Positions 5,244 to 12,330 of a stretch of 12,330 bases of DNA are shown here, piece by piece. The first letter of the stretch is position 1. Each line of letters opens with the position of its first letter. Source of the DNA: Candidatus Campylobacter infans. GTDB taxonomy: Bacteria; Campylobacterota; Campylobacteria; Campylobacterales; Campylobacteraceae. Position numbers and translations under genes: made by a program. The notes below the pieces were generated by a model. It saw only the letters and a program-made list of their open reading frames with translations. It did no database searches and was not told the DNA's origin. The DNA is taken from contig SPMW01000040.1 in the NCBI GenBank assembly GCA_009827235.1, forward strand, positions 1 to 12,330. Direction: 5' to 3'.

Positions 5244-5248
5244 TCCTT
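5244..5248 (-). promoter_or_regulatory. Ribosome binding site that sets the TTG start of murD
   Basis: Minus-strand AAGGA at 5244-5248 sits six bases before TTG (5235-5237) in the 13-base mraY-murD gap. It supports the non-ATG start. Confidence 0.75.
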
Positions 5249-5250
5249 AA

Positions 5251-6315
5251 TTAGCGCAGTTTTATGGCAATTAGCGCTATTAGATTTGTTAATAATGCTA
5301 TCATCCAAAATCTTACGATAATTTTTGTTTCGCTCCATCCTTTTGCTTCAAAATGATGGTGTAATGGAGCCATCAAAAATATGCGTTTATTAAGGATCTT
5401 AAAGCTACTAACTTGCAAAATTACTGAGATTGTTTCAAGCACAAAAATAAAGCCAATTAATATTAAAAGTATTTCGTTTTTAGTAACTATGCCCATATAG
5501 CCGATGAATGCGCCAAGAGCCAAGCTCCCGCTATCGCCCATGAAAATTTCAGCTGGATGGCAGTTATACCACAAAAAGCCAAAAAGCGCGCCTATCATAG
5601 CCGCTGCTACTATAATCAACTCTCCAAGCCCGTTAAATTTTGGTAAAAACAAATAGCTGCTATAAACGGCATTACCGATTAAATAAGCATACACGCCAAG
5701 GGTGAAAATTGACGCGATAGCTGGCACAGTAACTAAGCCATCAAGTCCATCTGTGATATTTGTGGCATTTGAAGCCGAAACTATCACCAAAATCCAAAAA
5801 AACAAGGCAAAATATTTTAAATCTATCACAGAATTTTTATAAAAAGGCAGGTAAAATTGCGTGTCAAAGTCGCTATTTTCATATAGCAAAATGGCGATTA
5901 TAACGCCTAAGAGGCTTTGAAAAATCAATTTTGAGCGCGCGCTTAGGCCGTATTGATTCTTGCCTCTTTTGATTTTTAGCCAATCATCAATAAAGCCTAT
6001 TAAACAAAAACTAAAAAGCACAAAAAGCCCCGTTAGCACAAAATTATTATCTAGCTTAGCACTAAGCAAGCTTGCAATAATCGTAACGCCAATAAATATA
6101 AGCCCGCCCATCGTTGGAGTTTTTGCTTTTTGTTTGTGCTGTTGTGGGGCGCGTTCATAAATGGGTTGATTTACATTTTTTTTCTTGGCCATAATTATAA
6201 ATTGCTTCATAAAAATCGCACAAAGCACAAAAGAAATAAAAAACGCAAGCCCAGTGCGCACAGTAATATATGAAAAAAAGTTTATATGTGTAAGTTCATA
6301 AAGATAATAAAACAT
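5251..6315 (-). CDS. mraY: Phospho-N-acetylmuramoyl-pentapeptide-transferase
   Basis: MraY is a polytopic inner-membrane enzyme that transfers phospho-MurNAc-pentapeptide from UDP to undecaprenyl phosphate, forming lipid I. The 354 residues match the family's usual length, with about ten membrane helices. Diagnostic motifs are TPTMGG (66-71), the aspartates D110-D111 in [18 protein letters not shown] (183-194), the metal-binding region GDSGS with D261, and APLHHHFE with H319-H321. The ATG at 6313-6315 has AGGG seven bases upstream and a -10 at 6352-6357. It is the first gene of an mraY-murD pair, divergent from gpmI. In many bacteria these genes sit in a large dcw cluster; here, as in other Campylobacter, they are apart from it. 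Confidence 0.97.
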   Translation of the reverse strand: MFYYLYELTHINFFSYITVRTGLAFFISFVLCAIFMKQFIIMAKKKNVNQPIYERAPQQHKQKAKTPTMGGLIFIGVTIIASLLSAKLDNNFVLTGLFVLFSFCLIGFIDDWLKIKRGKNQYGLSARSKLIFQSLLGVIIAILLYENSDFDTQFYLPFYKNSVIDLKYFALFFWILVIVSASNATNITDGLDGLVTVPAIASIFTLGVYAYLIGNAVYSSYLFLPKFNGLGELIIVAAAMIGALFGFLWYNCHPAEIFMGDSGSLALGAFIGYMGIVTKNEILLILIGFIFVLETISVILQVSSFKILNKRIFLMAPLHHHFEAKGWSETKIIVRFWMIALLTNLIALIAIKLR

Positions 6316-6351
6316 TTAAAAGCCCTAAATATCGGTAAAAAATAGCCGCCG

Positions 6352-6357
6352 ATTATA
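6352..6357 (-). promoter_or_regulatory. -10 box of mraY-murD
   Basis: Minus-strand GCGCTATAATCGG contains TATAAT at 6352-6357, about 37 bases upstream of the mraY ATG. The upstream part is less T-rich than for the other promoters here. Confidence 0.55.
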
Positions 6358-6401
6358 GCGCGCCAATCTTTAAAAGTAAGTTAAAATTTAGCTTTTATCG
6401 C

Positions 6402-6407
6402 TACAAT
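6402..6407 (+). promoter_or_regulatory. -10 box of gpmI
   Basis: TACAAT at 6402-6407, in the context TATCGCTACAATTTCGCC and preceded by AT-rich DNA (6367-6398), lies 34 bases before the gpmI ATG. It is a near-consensus -10. Confidence 0.5.
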
Positions 6408-6441
6408 TTCGCCTATTTTTAAAATGAGATGAGTTCTTAAA

Positions 6442-7926
6442 ATGAGTAAAAAATGTGTGCTAGTAATTACTGATGGCATAGGTGCAAACCCTGATTTAAA
6501 AGATCCTTCAAATGCTTTTGCTTTTGCGAATAAACCAAATTATGAATGGCTTTTTAAAAATGCTAATTTTTGCTATTTAAAAACTAGCGGGTTTGCTGTT
6601 GGCTTGCCAGAAGGACAAATGGGAAATAGCGAAGTAGGGCATATGACAATAGGCGCAGGGCGCGTGCTTTATCAAAATTTAGTAAAAATTGATAAAGCCT
6701 TGGAAAATGGCGATTTGGCTAAAAACCCTGAGCTTGTGAAATTTTTAAACAAACACAAAAGAGTGCATATTATAGGGCTTTATAGTGATGGTGGCGTGCA
6801 TTCACATATGCGCCATTTTGATGGAATAATTAAAATTTGTAAAAACGCAAATAAAGAATGCATAATCCACGCCATCACCGATGGCCGCGATACCTTGCCT
6901 AGTAGCGGTGCTGATTTTATCAAGCATTTAAGCCAAAATCATCAAATAGCCACGATTTGCGGGCGTTTTTATGCCATGGATAGAGATAAGCGCTTTGAGC
7001 GAATACAAAAGGCTTACGAAGTTATGGCAAATAACGAAAATATCATAGCTTTAAGCCCTTATGAATACATAAAAAATAGCTATGAAAATAAAATTTTTGA
7101 TGAGTTTATAGAACCTGCTAGTTTTTATGATTTTGGCGGGATTAGAGCAGATGATGGCGTGATTTGCGTAAATTTTCGCAATGATAGAATGCGCGAGCTT
7201 TGCGTGGCATTTAGCAGTGATGAGTTTAGTGAGTTTAAAAGAGATGGGGCGCGCATTTGTAAAAATATATTAACAATGACGCGCTATGATGAGAGTTTTA
7301 ACTATCCTGTGCTTTTTAATTCTAGTGAAATTAAAGACACGCTTTCGCAAACAATCGCAAATTTTAATTTAAGACAATTACACACAGCAGAAACCGAAAA
7401 ATACGCGCATGTAACATTTTTTTTCAATGGTGGCAAAGAAGATCCTTTACCAAATGAAACGCGCGTGCTAATCCCAAGTCCAAAGGTAAAAACCTATGAT
7501 GAAATGCCACAAATGAGCGCGCCAGCGGTGTGCAATGCGGTGTTAAAAGGTATGGACGAGCAAATTGATTTTATAGTGGTAAATTTCGCAAATGGCGATA
7601 TGGTCGGGCATACGGGCGATTTTGAAGCTTGTAAAAAAGCGGTTGAGTGCGTAGATAGTTGCTTAGGCAAAATAATTCAAAAAGCAAAAGAGCAAGGCTA
7701 TGGCTACATTCAAATCAGCGATCACGGAAATTGCGAGGCTTTGCGCTCAAAAGATGGCGAGCAATTAACCAATCACACGACCTTTGATGTATTTTGTTTT
7801 ATCCTAACTAGCACGGGAGAAAAATTTACATTAAAAAATAATGGCGGGCTAAGCAATGTGGCCCCAAGCGTGCTAAAATTAATGGAGCTAGAAATCCCGC
7901 AATCAATGGATAGCGCGCTGTTTTAG
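6442..7926 (+). CDS. gpmI: 2,3-bisphosphoglycerate-independent phosphoglycerate mutase
   Basis: GpmI interconverts 3- and 2-phosphoglycerate using two Mn ions and a phosphoserine intermediate in the cytoplasm. It serves gluconeogenesis, since most Campylobacter cannot run glycolysis from glucose. The 494-residue product is of typical length. The N-terminal metal site starts ITDGIG (D11). The catalytic serine S63 is in GNSEVGHMTIGAGR (61-74). The phosphotransferase insert carries GGVHSH, TDGRDT (146-151) and GRFYAMDRDKR. The C-terminal half carries NFRNDR, FANGDMVGHTGD and ISDHGN, which complete the metal ligands. The ribosome site is weak (only GATGAG, 6428-6433), but the ATG begins the conserved N-terminus. 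It heads the plus-strand run; a 47-base gap to fabG suggests read-through. Confidence 0.96.
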   Translation: MSKKCVLVITDGIGANPDLKDPSNAFAFANKPNYEWLFKNANFCYLKTSGFAVGLPEGQMGNSEVGHMTIGAGRVLYQNLVKIDKALENGDLAKNPELVKFLNKHKRVHIIGLYSDGGVHSHMRHFDGIIKICKNANKECIIHAITDGRDTLPSSGADFIKHLSQNHQIATICGRFYAMDRDKRFERIQKAYEVMANNENIIALSPYEYIKNSYENKIFDEFIEPASFYDFGGIRADDGVICVNFRNDRMRELCVAFSSDEFSEFKRDGARICKNILTMTRYDESFNYPVLFNSSEIKDTLSQTIANFNLRQLHTAETEKYAHVTFFFNGGKEDPLPNETRVLIPSPKVKTYDEMPQMSAPAVCNAVLKGMDEQIDFIVVNFANGDMVGHTGDFEACKKAVECVDSCLGKIIQKAKEQGYGYIQISDHGNCEALRSKDGEQLTNHTTFDVFCFILTSTGEKFTLKNNGGLSNVAPSVLKLMELEIPQSMDSALF

Positions 7927-7973
7927 TTAAAATTTTAAAATTTGTGAAATTTTAAATTTGATAAGGAGTTAAG

Positions 7974-8717
7974 ATGAAATTTAGTGGAAAAAATGTCCTA
8001 ATCACGGGCGCAAGTCGCGGGATAGGTGCTGTTATAGCCAGCGTTTTGGCTGATTATGGCTTGAAAGTATGGATAAATTACCGCAGCGATTCAGCCCTGG
8101 CCGATGAGCTAAAAGCAAGCATAGAAAATGCTGGCAAATGCGCTGCTGTGATAAAATTTGACGCAAGCAATGAGAGTGAGTTTAGCCAAGCAGTTAGCGC
8201 GATAATTCAATGCGATGGCGAGATTTCATACCTTGTCAATAACGCTGGTATCACAAACGACAAACTTGCCTTGCGTATGAAGTTAGAGGACTTTTCAAGC
8301 GTCATCAACGCAAATTTAAACTCAGCCTTTTTGGGCTGCCGCGAGGCGCTTAAAGCGATGAGTAAGGCGCGTTTTGGTGCGGTGGTAAATATCGCTTCCA
8401 TAGTCGGTGAAATGGGCAATGCAGGCCAAGCTAACTACTCCGCAAGCAAAGGCGGTATGATAGCGATGAGCAAAAGTTTTGCCAAAGAAGGCGCGGGGCG
8501 CGGTGTGCGCTTTAACTGCGTAACGCCCGGCTTTATCAAAACGGCTATGACAAATAATTTAAGCGATGAAATAAAAGAGCAATATGCAAAAAATATCCCA
8601 TTAGCGCGTTTTGGCGAAGCCAACGAAGTAGCGCAAGCTGTGGCATTTTTATTAAGCGATTATGCTAGTTATATCACGGGTGAAGTTTTAAAGGTAAATG
8701 GTGGCCTTTATATGTAA
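7974..8717 (+). CDS. fabG: 3-oxoacyl-[acyl-carrier-protein] reductase
   Basis: FabG is the NADPH-dependent reductase of the type II fatty-acid cycle, turning 3-oxoacyl-ACP into 3-hydroxyacyl-ACP in the cytoplasm. The 247 residues form a classical short-chain dehydrogenase: cofactor loop TGASRGIG (11-18), NNAG (89-92), and the catalytic residues S142, Y155 and K159 (YSASK). The C-terminus ends VNGGLYM as usual for FabG. AAGGAG (7963-7968) lies five bases before the ATG. It follows gpmI by 47 bases and precedes acpP, which has its own likely -10. Adjacency to acpP, fabF and accA supports FabG over other short-chain dehydrogenases. Confidence 0.96.
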   Translation: MKFSGKNVLITGASRGIGAVIASVLADYGLKVWINYRSDSALADELKASIENAGKCAAVIKFDASNESEFSQAVSAIIQCDGEISYLVNNAGITNDKLALRMKLEDFSSVINANLNSAFLGCREALKAMSKARFGAVVNIASIVGEMGNAGQANYSASKGGMIAMSKSFAKEGAGRGVRFNCVTPGFIKTAMTNNLSDEIKEQYAKNIPLARFGEANEVAQAVAFLLSDYASYITGEVLKVNGGLYM

Positions 8718-8757
8718 TTTTAAGTAAATTTTAAGGCTATATTTAAATAATATTCGC

Positions 8758-8763
8758 TATTAT
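8758..8763 (+). promoter_or_regulatory. Probable -10 box of acpP-fabF-accA
   Basis: TATTAT at 8758-8763 (context TTCGCTATTATACGC) follows AT-rich DNA (8716-8754) and lies 28 bases before the acpP ATG. A separate promoter would fit the high level of acyl carrier protein cells need. The match is good but not perfect. Confidence 0.5.
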
Positions 8764-8791
8764 ACGCGACAATTTTTTTACAGGAGATAAA

Positions 8792-9025
8792 ATGGCAGTT
8801 TTTGATGATGTTGTAGATGTAGTTGTAGAGCAACTTAGCGTTCCAAAAGAAAATGTAAAAATGGAATCAAATATTATAGAAGATTTAGGTGCTGATTCGC
8901 TTGATGTGGTTGAGCTTGTAATGGCACTTGAAGAAAAATTCGATGTAGAAATCCCAGATAGCGATGCCGAAAAACTAAAAACTATCGCTGATGTAGTAAC
9001 TTTCGTAGAAGGTCTAAAAAAATAA
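8792..9025 (+). CDS. acpP: Acyl carrier protein
   Basis: AcpP carries growing acyl chains on a 4'-phosphopantetheine arm through fatty-acid synthesis. The 77-residue acidic protein has the standard DSL motif with the attachment serine S36 ([16 protein letters not shown]), in the usual four-helix layout and length. AGGAG (8782-8786) lies five bases before the ATG. The stop codon TAA (9023-9025) touches the fabF ATG with no gap, so the two are translationally linked. In C. jejuni, as I recall, respiratory genes separate fabG from acpP; here the genes are adjacent. Confidence 0.98.
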   Translation: MAVFDDVVDVVVEQLSVPKENVKMESNIIEDLGADSLDVVELVMALEEKFDVEIPDSDAEKLKTIADVVTFVEGLKK

Positions 9026-10237
9026 ATGAGGCGTGTAGTAGTAACTGGCCTAGGTATGATAAATGCCCTAGGAAGCGATGCTAAAAGCTCATTTAAAGCT
9101 ATTTGCGAAGGACAATGTGGCGTGGATAAAATCACGCTTTTTGATGCAAGCGATTTTCCCGTTCAAATCGCTGCGCAGGTTAAAAATTTTGAACCTGAAC
9201 GCTACATTGAAGATGCAAAAGAGATTAAAAAATTAGATAGATTTATTCAGTTAGCGCATGCAGCTAGCGATGAAGCTATAAAAGATGCAAATTTAAAAGA
9301 TTACGATATTGATGATTATGGCGTAAGCTCAGCAGCGGGTATTGGTGGCTTACCTAATATAGAAAAAAACTCAAATATTTGCTTAGAGCGTGGCGCGCGC
9401 AAAATTTCACCTTTTTTCATACCATCAGCACTTGTAAATATGCTAGGTGGCGTGCTTAGCATAAAATATAAATTAAGAGGTCCAAATATTTCTAGCGTTA
9501 CAGCTTGTGCGGCTAGCACCCACGCTATTATAGAAGCAGCTAAAACCATAATGCTAGGCGAGGCTACTGGTATGTTAGTAATTGGCGCAGAATCTACTAT
9601 TTGCCCTGTCGGCATCGGCGGTTTTGCTGCTATGAAAGCATTATCTACTAGAAATGATGAGCCAGCCACGGCTAGCAGGCCTTTTGATAAAGGGCGCGAT
9701 GGCTTTGTGATGGGCGAGGGCGCTGGAGCTTTAATGCTTGAAGAATATGAGAGCGCAAAGGCTCGCGGTGCTAAAATTTATGCTGAGATTATAGGTTTTG
9801 GCGAAACAGGCGATGCTCATCACATCACCAGCCCTAGCCAAGATGGCCCACAGCGAGCTATATTAAGAGCTCTTAAAATGGCAGGCAATCCAAAGATTGA
9901 TTATATCAATGCTCACGGCACCAGCACGCCTGCTAATGATAAAAACGAAACCGCCACGCTAAAAGCGGTTTTTGGTGATAATGTCCCGCCGATTAGTTCT
10001 ATAAAAGGGCAAATTGGCCATTGTTTGGGCGCAGCAGGTGCGATAGAGGCAGTAAGCACGCTTTTAGCAATGGAGCAAGGAATTTTACCGCCTACTATAA
10101 ATCAATTTGAAAAAGACGAAGATTGCGATTTAGATTATGTGCCAAATGTAGCGCGTAAAATGCCGATAAATGTAGCAATGAGCGAAAATTTCGGCTTTGG
10201 TGGCACAAATGGTGTGGTGATCTTTAAAAAGGTGTGA
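9026..10237 (+). CDS. fabF: 3-oxoacyl-[acyl-carrier-protein] synthase II
   Basis: FabF condenses malonyl-ACP with acyl-ACP, the elongating step of fatty-acid synthesis, and in many bacteria controls chain length and unsaturation. The 403-residue thiolase-fold protein has the catalytic cysteine C161 in TACAAS, histidines H297 (NAHGTSTP) and H332 (IGHCLGAAG), and K327. The N-terminus (RRVVVTGLG) and C-terminus (NFGFGGTNG) are typical. Length is normal. The ATG directly abuts the acpP stop codon. AGAAGG inside acpP (around 9008) is distant, so re-initiation after acpP is likely. The stop at 10235-10237 lies two bases before the accA start. Confidence 0.96.
   Translation: MRRVVVTGLGMINALGSDAKSSFKAICEGQCGVDKITLFDASDFPVQIAAQVKNFEPERYIEDAKEIKKLDRFIQLAHAASDEAIKDANLKDYDIDDYGVSSAAGIGGLPNIEKNSNICLERGARKISPFFIPSALVNMLGGVLSIKYKLRGPNISSVTACAASTHAIIEAAKTIMLGEATGMLVIGAESTICPVGIGGFAAMKALSTRNDEPATASRPFDKGRDGFVMGEGAGALMLEEYESAKARGAKIYAEIIGFGETGDAHHITSPSQDGPQRAILRALKMAGNPKIDYINAHGTSTPANDKNETATLKAVFGDNVPPISSIKGQIGHCLGAAGAIEAVSTLLAMEQGILPPTINQFEKDEDCDLDYVPNVARKMPINVAMSENFGFGGTNGVVIFKKV
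10229..10232 (+). promoter_or_regulatory. Ribosome binding site that sets the TTG start of accA
   Basis: AAGG at 10229-10232, in the last fabF codons, is seven bases before TTG at 10240 but only one base before GTG at 10234. Spacing therefore favours TTG. Confidence 0.65.
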
Positions 10238-10239
10238 TT

Positions 10240-11175
10240 TTGCCTAGTTATCTTGACTTTGAAAAAAATATCAAGCAACTTGACGATGATATCATAAACG
10301 CTAAAATTAAAGGCGATGATGCAGCTGTGGCTATTTTAAGCAAGAGCTTGCAAAAAGAAATTTCTAAAACTTATAAAAGCTTAGATGAGTTTGGGCGCTT
10401 AGCACTTGCTAGGCATCCTGATCGCCCATATACGCTTGATTATGTGCGAGCGTTAGTAAATGAACCAAAAGAAATACATGGCGACAGGGCTTTTAAAGAT
10501 GATACTTCGATTGTGTGCTTTTTGGGTTATATTGGCGGGCATAAGGTTGTAGTAATTGGCGAGCAAAAAGGGCGCGGTACAAAATATAAAATTATGCGAA
10601 ATTTTGGTATGCCACATCCTGAGGGCTATCGCAAGGCTTTACGCGTGGCAAGGCTTGCTGAAAAATTTGAAATTCCTATAATATTTTTAGTCGATACTCC
10701 TGGCGCATATCCTGGCATAGGCGCAGAAGAACGCGGACAAAGCGAGGCTATCGCTAGAAACTTAGCCGAGCTAGCCACGCTAAAAACTCGCACAATCTCC
10801 ATAGTAATAGGCGAGGGCGGAAGTGGTGGAGCCTTGGCTATTGGCGTGGCGGATCGTTTTGCGATGCTGAAAAACTCGGTGTTTTCTGTGATTTCGCCTG
10901 AGGGTTGCGCGGCGATTTTATGGAATGATCCAAGCAAGGTTCAATCAGCCACAAAAGCCATGCAAATTACCGCTGACGAGCTAAAAACGCAAGGGCTGAT
11001 CGATGCTGTAATAGACGAGCCAGAGGCCGGCGCGCACCGCGATAAAGAGGGCGCAGCTAAGCTAGTTGGCGCTTACATAGTAAATGAACTCACAGATCTT
11101 GCAAGACTTAGCATAGATGATATTTTAGAGCATAGAATGAATAAAATTTTAAGCAAAGGCAGCTACTCGCAGTAA
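10240..11175 (+). CDS. accA: Acetyl-CoA carboxylase carboxyltransferase subunit alpha
   Basis: AccA with AccD forms the carboxyltransferase that moves CO2 from biotin to acetyl-CoA, giving malonyl-CoA, the first committed step of fatty-acid synthesis. I place the start at TTG 10240, giving 311 residues beginning [10 protein letters not shown]. This matches the family's usual start, and AAGG is well spaced. A GTG at 10234, overlapping the fabF stop, would add two residues but has no spaced ribosome site. Motifs include [12 protein letters not shown], the EIHGDRAF region, the crotonase-fold segment [16 protein letters not shown], the oxyanion-forming [12 protein letters not shown], and [10 protein letters not shown]. 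Length is typical of Campylobacter AccA. It is the last gene of acpP-fabF-accA; accD is not in this window. Confidence 0.95.
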   Translation: MPSYLDFEKNIKQLDDDIINAKIKGDDAAVAILSKSLQKEISKTYKSLDEFGRLALARHPDRPYTLDYVRALVNEPKEIHGDRAFKDDTSIVCFLGYIGGHKVVVIGEQKGRGTKYKIMRNFGMPHPEGYRKALRVARLAEKFEIPIIFLVDTPGAYPGIGAEERGQSEAIARNLAELATLKTRTISIVIGEGGSGGALAIGVADRFAMLKNSVFSVISPEGCAAILWNDPSKVQSATKAMQITADELKTQGLIDAVIDEPEAGAHRDKEGAAKLVGAYIVNELTDLARLSIDDILEHRMNKILSKGSYSQ

Positions 11176-11201
11176 ATCCTGCTTGATTTGGCTCTTTTGC
11201 T

Positions 11202-11234
11202 ATAAATTTTGGCTATTAAAATTTTAAAATTTAT
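11202..11234. repeat. AT-only inverted repeat between convergent genes
   Basis: ATAAATTTT (11202-11210) and AAAATTTAT (11226-11234) are perfect complements around a 15-base loop. It lies in the 133-base gap between accA and the convergent ABC ATPase, where a two-way terminator would be expected. With no G/C pairs and no clean T-run it is a weak one. I see nothing else in 11176-11308 apart from AAATTTT-type words. Confidence 0.3.
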
Positions 11235-11308
11235 CAAATAGCGGGTAAATTTTAACTTCACAAAGCTATAAAATTTGTATTGTATAAAATTTAAAACCAC
11301 GCGAGGCA

Positions 11309-12052
11309 TTAAATCATATATTCAATTAACGGATCTTCGCCATTTAAAATGTCAAAAATTTTAGATTTTAGCTCAAAAAAGCTTGGAGAATGCGGGGAAA
11401 ATCCTGGATTTTTTAGCTTTGATACTATTTTGCCTTGGCGTAAAATTACGATGGTATCGGCTAAATTTATGGCTTCATCTATATCGTGGCTTACAAAAAT
11501 CACGCTTTTATTTGCGCTTAGTTTTTTTAAATCGGCTTGGAGTTTTAAGCGCACGATTGGATCAAGCGCGCTAAAAGGCTCGTCTAAAAATAAAACGCTA
11601 GGATTTAGGCTGAGCGCGCGCGCAATCGCTACTCGCTGTGCTTGGCCGCCGCTAAGAGAATGAGGAAATAAATCGGCCTTATTTTCTAAATGCACCAGGG
11701 CTAAAAACTGCTGTGCGCGCTCTTTGCGCTCTTTTTTATCTTTTATGCCATAGCATTTTAGCGCGAACTCAATATTTGCCCTTGCGCTTAGCCACGGCAA
11801 AAGAGAATATTGCTGAGTGATGATTTGGCGGCTTTTGTGGCTTGGGATTTTTTTGCTAAAATCCTGCCCTGATATGCTAATGCTACCTTGCTCAAAGCTT
11901 TCATATCCGCTTAAAATTTTAAGCAAGGTGCTTTTACCAGAGCCAGACGCGCCCAAAAGCACGACAAATTCATCATTTCTAATATGCAAATCAATGCCAT
12001 CTAATATGCATTCAGCATTAAAAAATTTCTTTAAATTATTTATTTTTATCAT
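11309..12052 (-). CDS. ABC transporter ATPase, SsuB/TauB-type
   Basis: This is the cytoplasmic ATPase of an ABC importer of the nitrate/sulfonate/taurine family. With the start at ATG 12050-12052 the product is 247 residues, beginning MIKINNLKKFF. A longer frame reaching 12100 would add 16 residues that fit no domain and lie inside the permease gene. Walker A GASGSGKST is at 34-42, the Q-loop glutamine near 81, the signature LSGGQ at 133-137, Walker B LFLDEP with D157/E158, and the H-loop histidine H189. The start overlaps the permease stop by 17 bases, which implies coupling. The ribosome site is weak (AAAGAT). The substrate cannot be told from the ATPase: alkanesulfonate, taurine and thiamine-precursor importers all use this type. 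Confidence 0.9.
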   Translation of the reverse strand: MIKINNLKKFFNAECILDGIDLHIRNDEFVVLLGASGSGKSTLLKILSGYESFEQGSISISGQDFSKKIPSHKSRQIITQQYSLLPWLSARANIEFALKCYGIKDKKERKERAQQFLALVHLENKADLFPHSLSGGQAQRVAIARALSLNPSVLFLDEPFSALDPIVRLKLQADLKKLSANKSVIFVSHDIDEAINLADTIVILRQGKIVSKLKNPGFSPHSPSFFELKSKIFDILNGEDPLIEYMI

Positions 12053-12330
12053 AGCCAAATCTTTTCGTAAAATATAATTCAATAGCGTTAAATAGCGCAT
12101 TTATCATCATACCTATGATGCCTATGATGAAAATTAAGCCTAAAACAGCTGGTATTTCTAGCTGGTTTCTAGCATCGATTATTAAATATCCAAGACCAGT
12201 TTGTGCGCCCACCATTTCGCCAACTACTAGATTTATCCAAGCAAGGCTAGCACCTAGTTTTAAGGCCGAAACCAAGGCAAAAATACAAGATGGAAAATAA
12301 ACGCCATAAAATAATTGCCAAGTATTTGCA
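12036..12330 (-). CDS. ABC transporter permease, SsuC/TauC-type (partial)
   Basis: The frame is open from the right edge to TAA at 12036-12038. The visible C-terminal 97 residues come from a longer gene whose start is outside the window. The segment reads WQLFYGVYFPSCIFAL, then LKLGASLAWINLVVGEMVGA, QTGLGYLI and a final membrane helix (LGLIFIIGIIGMMINAL). This is the typical end of SsuC/TauC-like permeases: P-x-I-F-A-L-K-L-G, the EAA-like loop around W-I-N-L-V-V-x-E-M-x-G-A, and GLG. It forms the membrane channel and contacts the ATPase encoded downstream, which overlaps it by 17 bases. A substrate-binding protein gene probably lies outside the window. The TTG at 12273-12275 is internal and not a start. 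Confidence 0.85.
   Translation of the reverse strand, partial: ANTWQLFYGVYFPSCIFALVSALKLGASLAWINLVVGEMVGAQTGLGYLIIDARNQLEIPAVLGLIFIIGIIGMMINALFNAIELYFTKRFGYDKNK

Noticed and set aside
6176..6183. T8 runs in mraY, gpmI (about 7416-7423) and ccoG (1042-1049) as phase-variation sites
   Set aside because: Runs of eight A/T are common in low-GC genomes and lie in essential or core genes, where switching is unlikely.
8743..9135. Minus-strand frame opposite acpP
   Set aside because: It is the Ser/Thr-rich mirror of a highly conserved acpP frame, without a ribosome site or promoter. Similar antisense frames opposite fabG, fabF and accA were rejected for the same reason.
10234..10236. GTG as the accA start
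   Set aside because: It is one base from AAGG and inside the fabF stop region. TTG 10240 has correct spacing and matches the usual AccA N-terminus.
12053..12100. Longer ABC ATPase starting at 12100
   Set aside because: The extra 16 residues precede the normal domain start and lie deep inside the permease gene; ATG 12052 begins the conserved MIKINNL sequence.
1..12330. CRISPR array or insertion sequence
   Set aside because: There are no regularly spaced repeats, no transposase-like frame and no terminal inverted repeats with target duplication. The recurrent AATTTTAAAATT words are irregularly spaced.

Overview
The window comes from a low-GC member of the Campylobacterota, most likely Campylobacter or a close relative. 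The evidence is the AT-rich intergenic DNA, the promoters (extended -10 TGCTATAAT with T-rich upstream DNA and no clear -35), and the protein sequences of CcoG, MurD, MraY, GpmI, FabG, AcpP, FabF and AccA. The species cannot be fixed from sequence alone.

Layout. Positions 1-427 hold no gene; the first ~140 bases are unusually G/C-rich. A small Gln/Glu/Asn-rich protein of unknown function (428-754, minus) and ccoG (946-2310, plus; cbb3 oxidase assembly) are divergent, each with an extended -10. ccoG ends in a strong terminator. Positions 2582-3834 are bounded by two exact 20-nt copies of the 3' end of tRNA-Phe plus 6 flanking bases. This is the signature of integration into a tRNA gene, here leaving a ~1.2-kb remnant without an integrase. 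The remnant holds a broken reading frame, a 14-bp perfect hairpin, one intact small gene (2881-3333, possibly a BECR-fold phage nuclease-like protein), a predicted structured minus-strand RNA with its own promoter and terminator and a possible 23-residue hydrophobic peptide, a possible methyltransferase tail fragment, a compound palindrome and an orphan promoter. The intact tRNA-Phe(GAA) follows on the minus strand.

The second half is core housekeeping. mraY and murD (minus) make lipid I and the next-to-last-stage muropeptide precursor. Divergent from them, gpmI (phosphoglycerate mutase) leads into fabG, acpP, fabF and accA, a fatty-acid synthesis cluster: AccA helps form malonyl-CoA, AcpP carries the chain, FabF condenses and FabG reduces. 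Two genes (murD and, by re-assignment, accA) start with TTG. Beyond accA, convergent on the minus strand, is the end of an ABC importer operon of the SsuBC/TauBC type: a partial permease running off the right edge and its overlapping ATPase.

The most interesting part is the tRNA-Phe-associated remnant and the small structured RNA within it. The rest is ordinary core genome.
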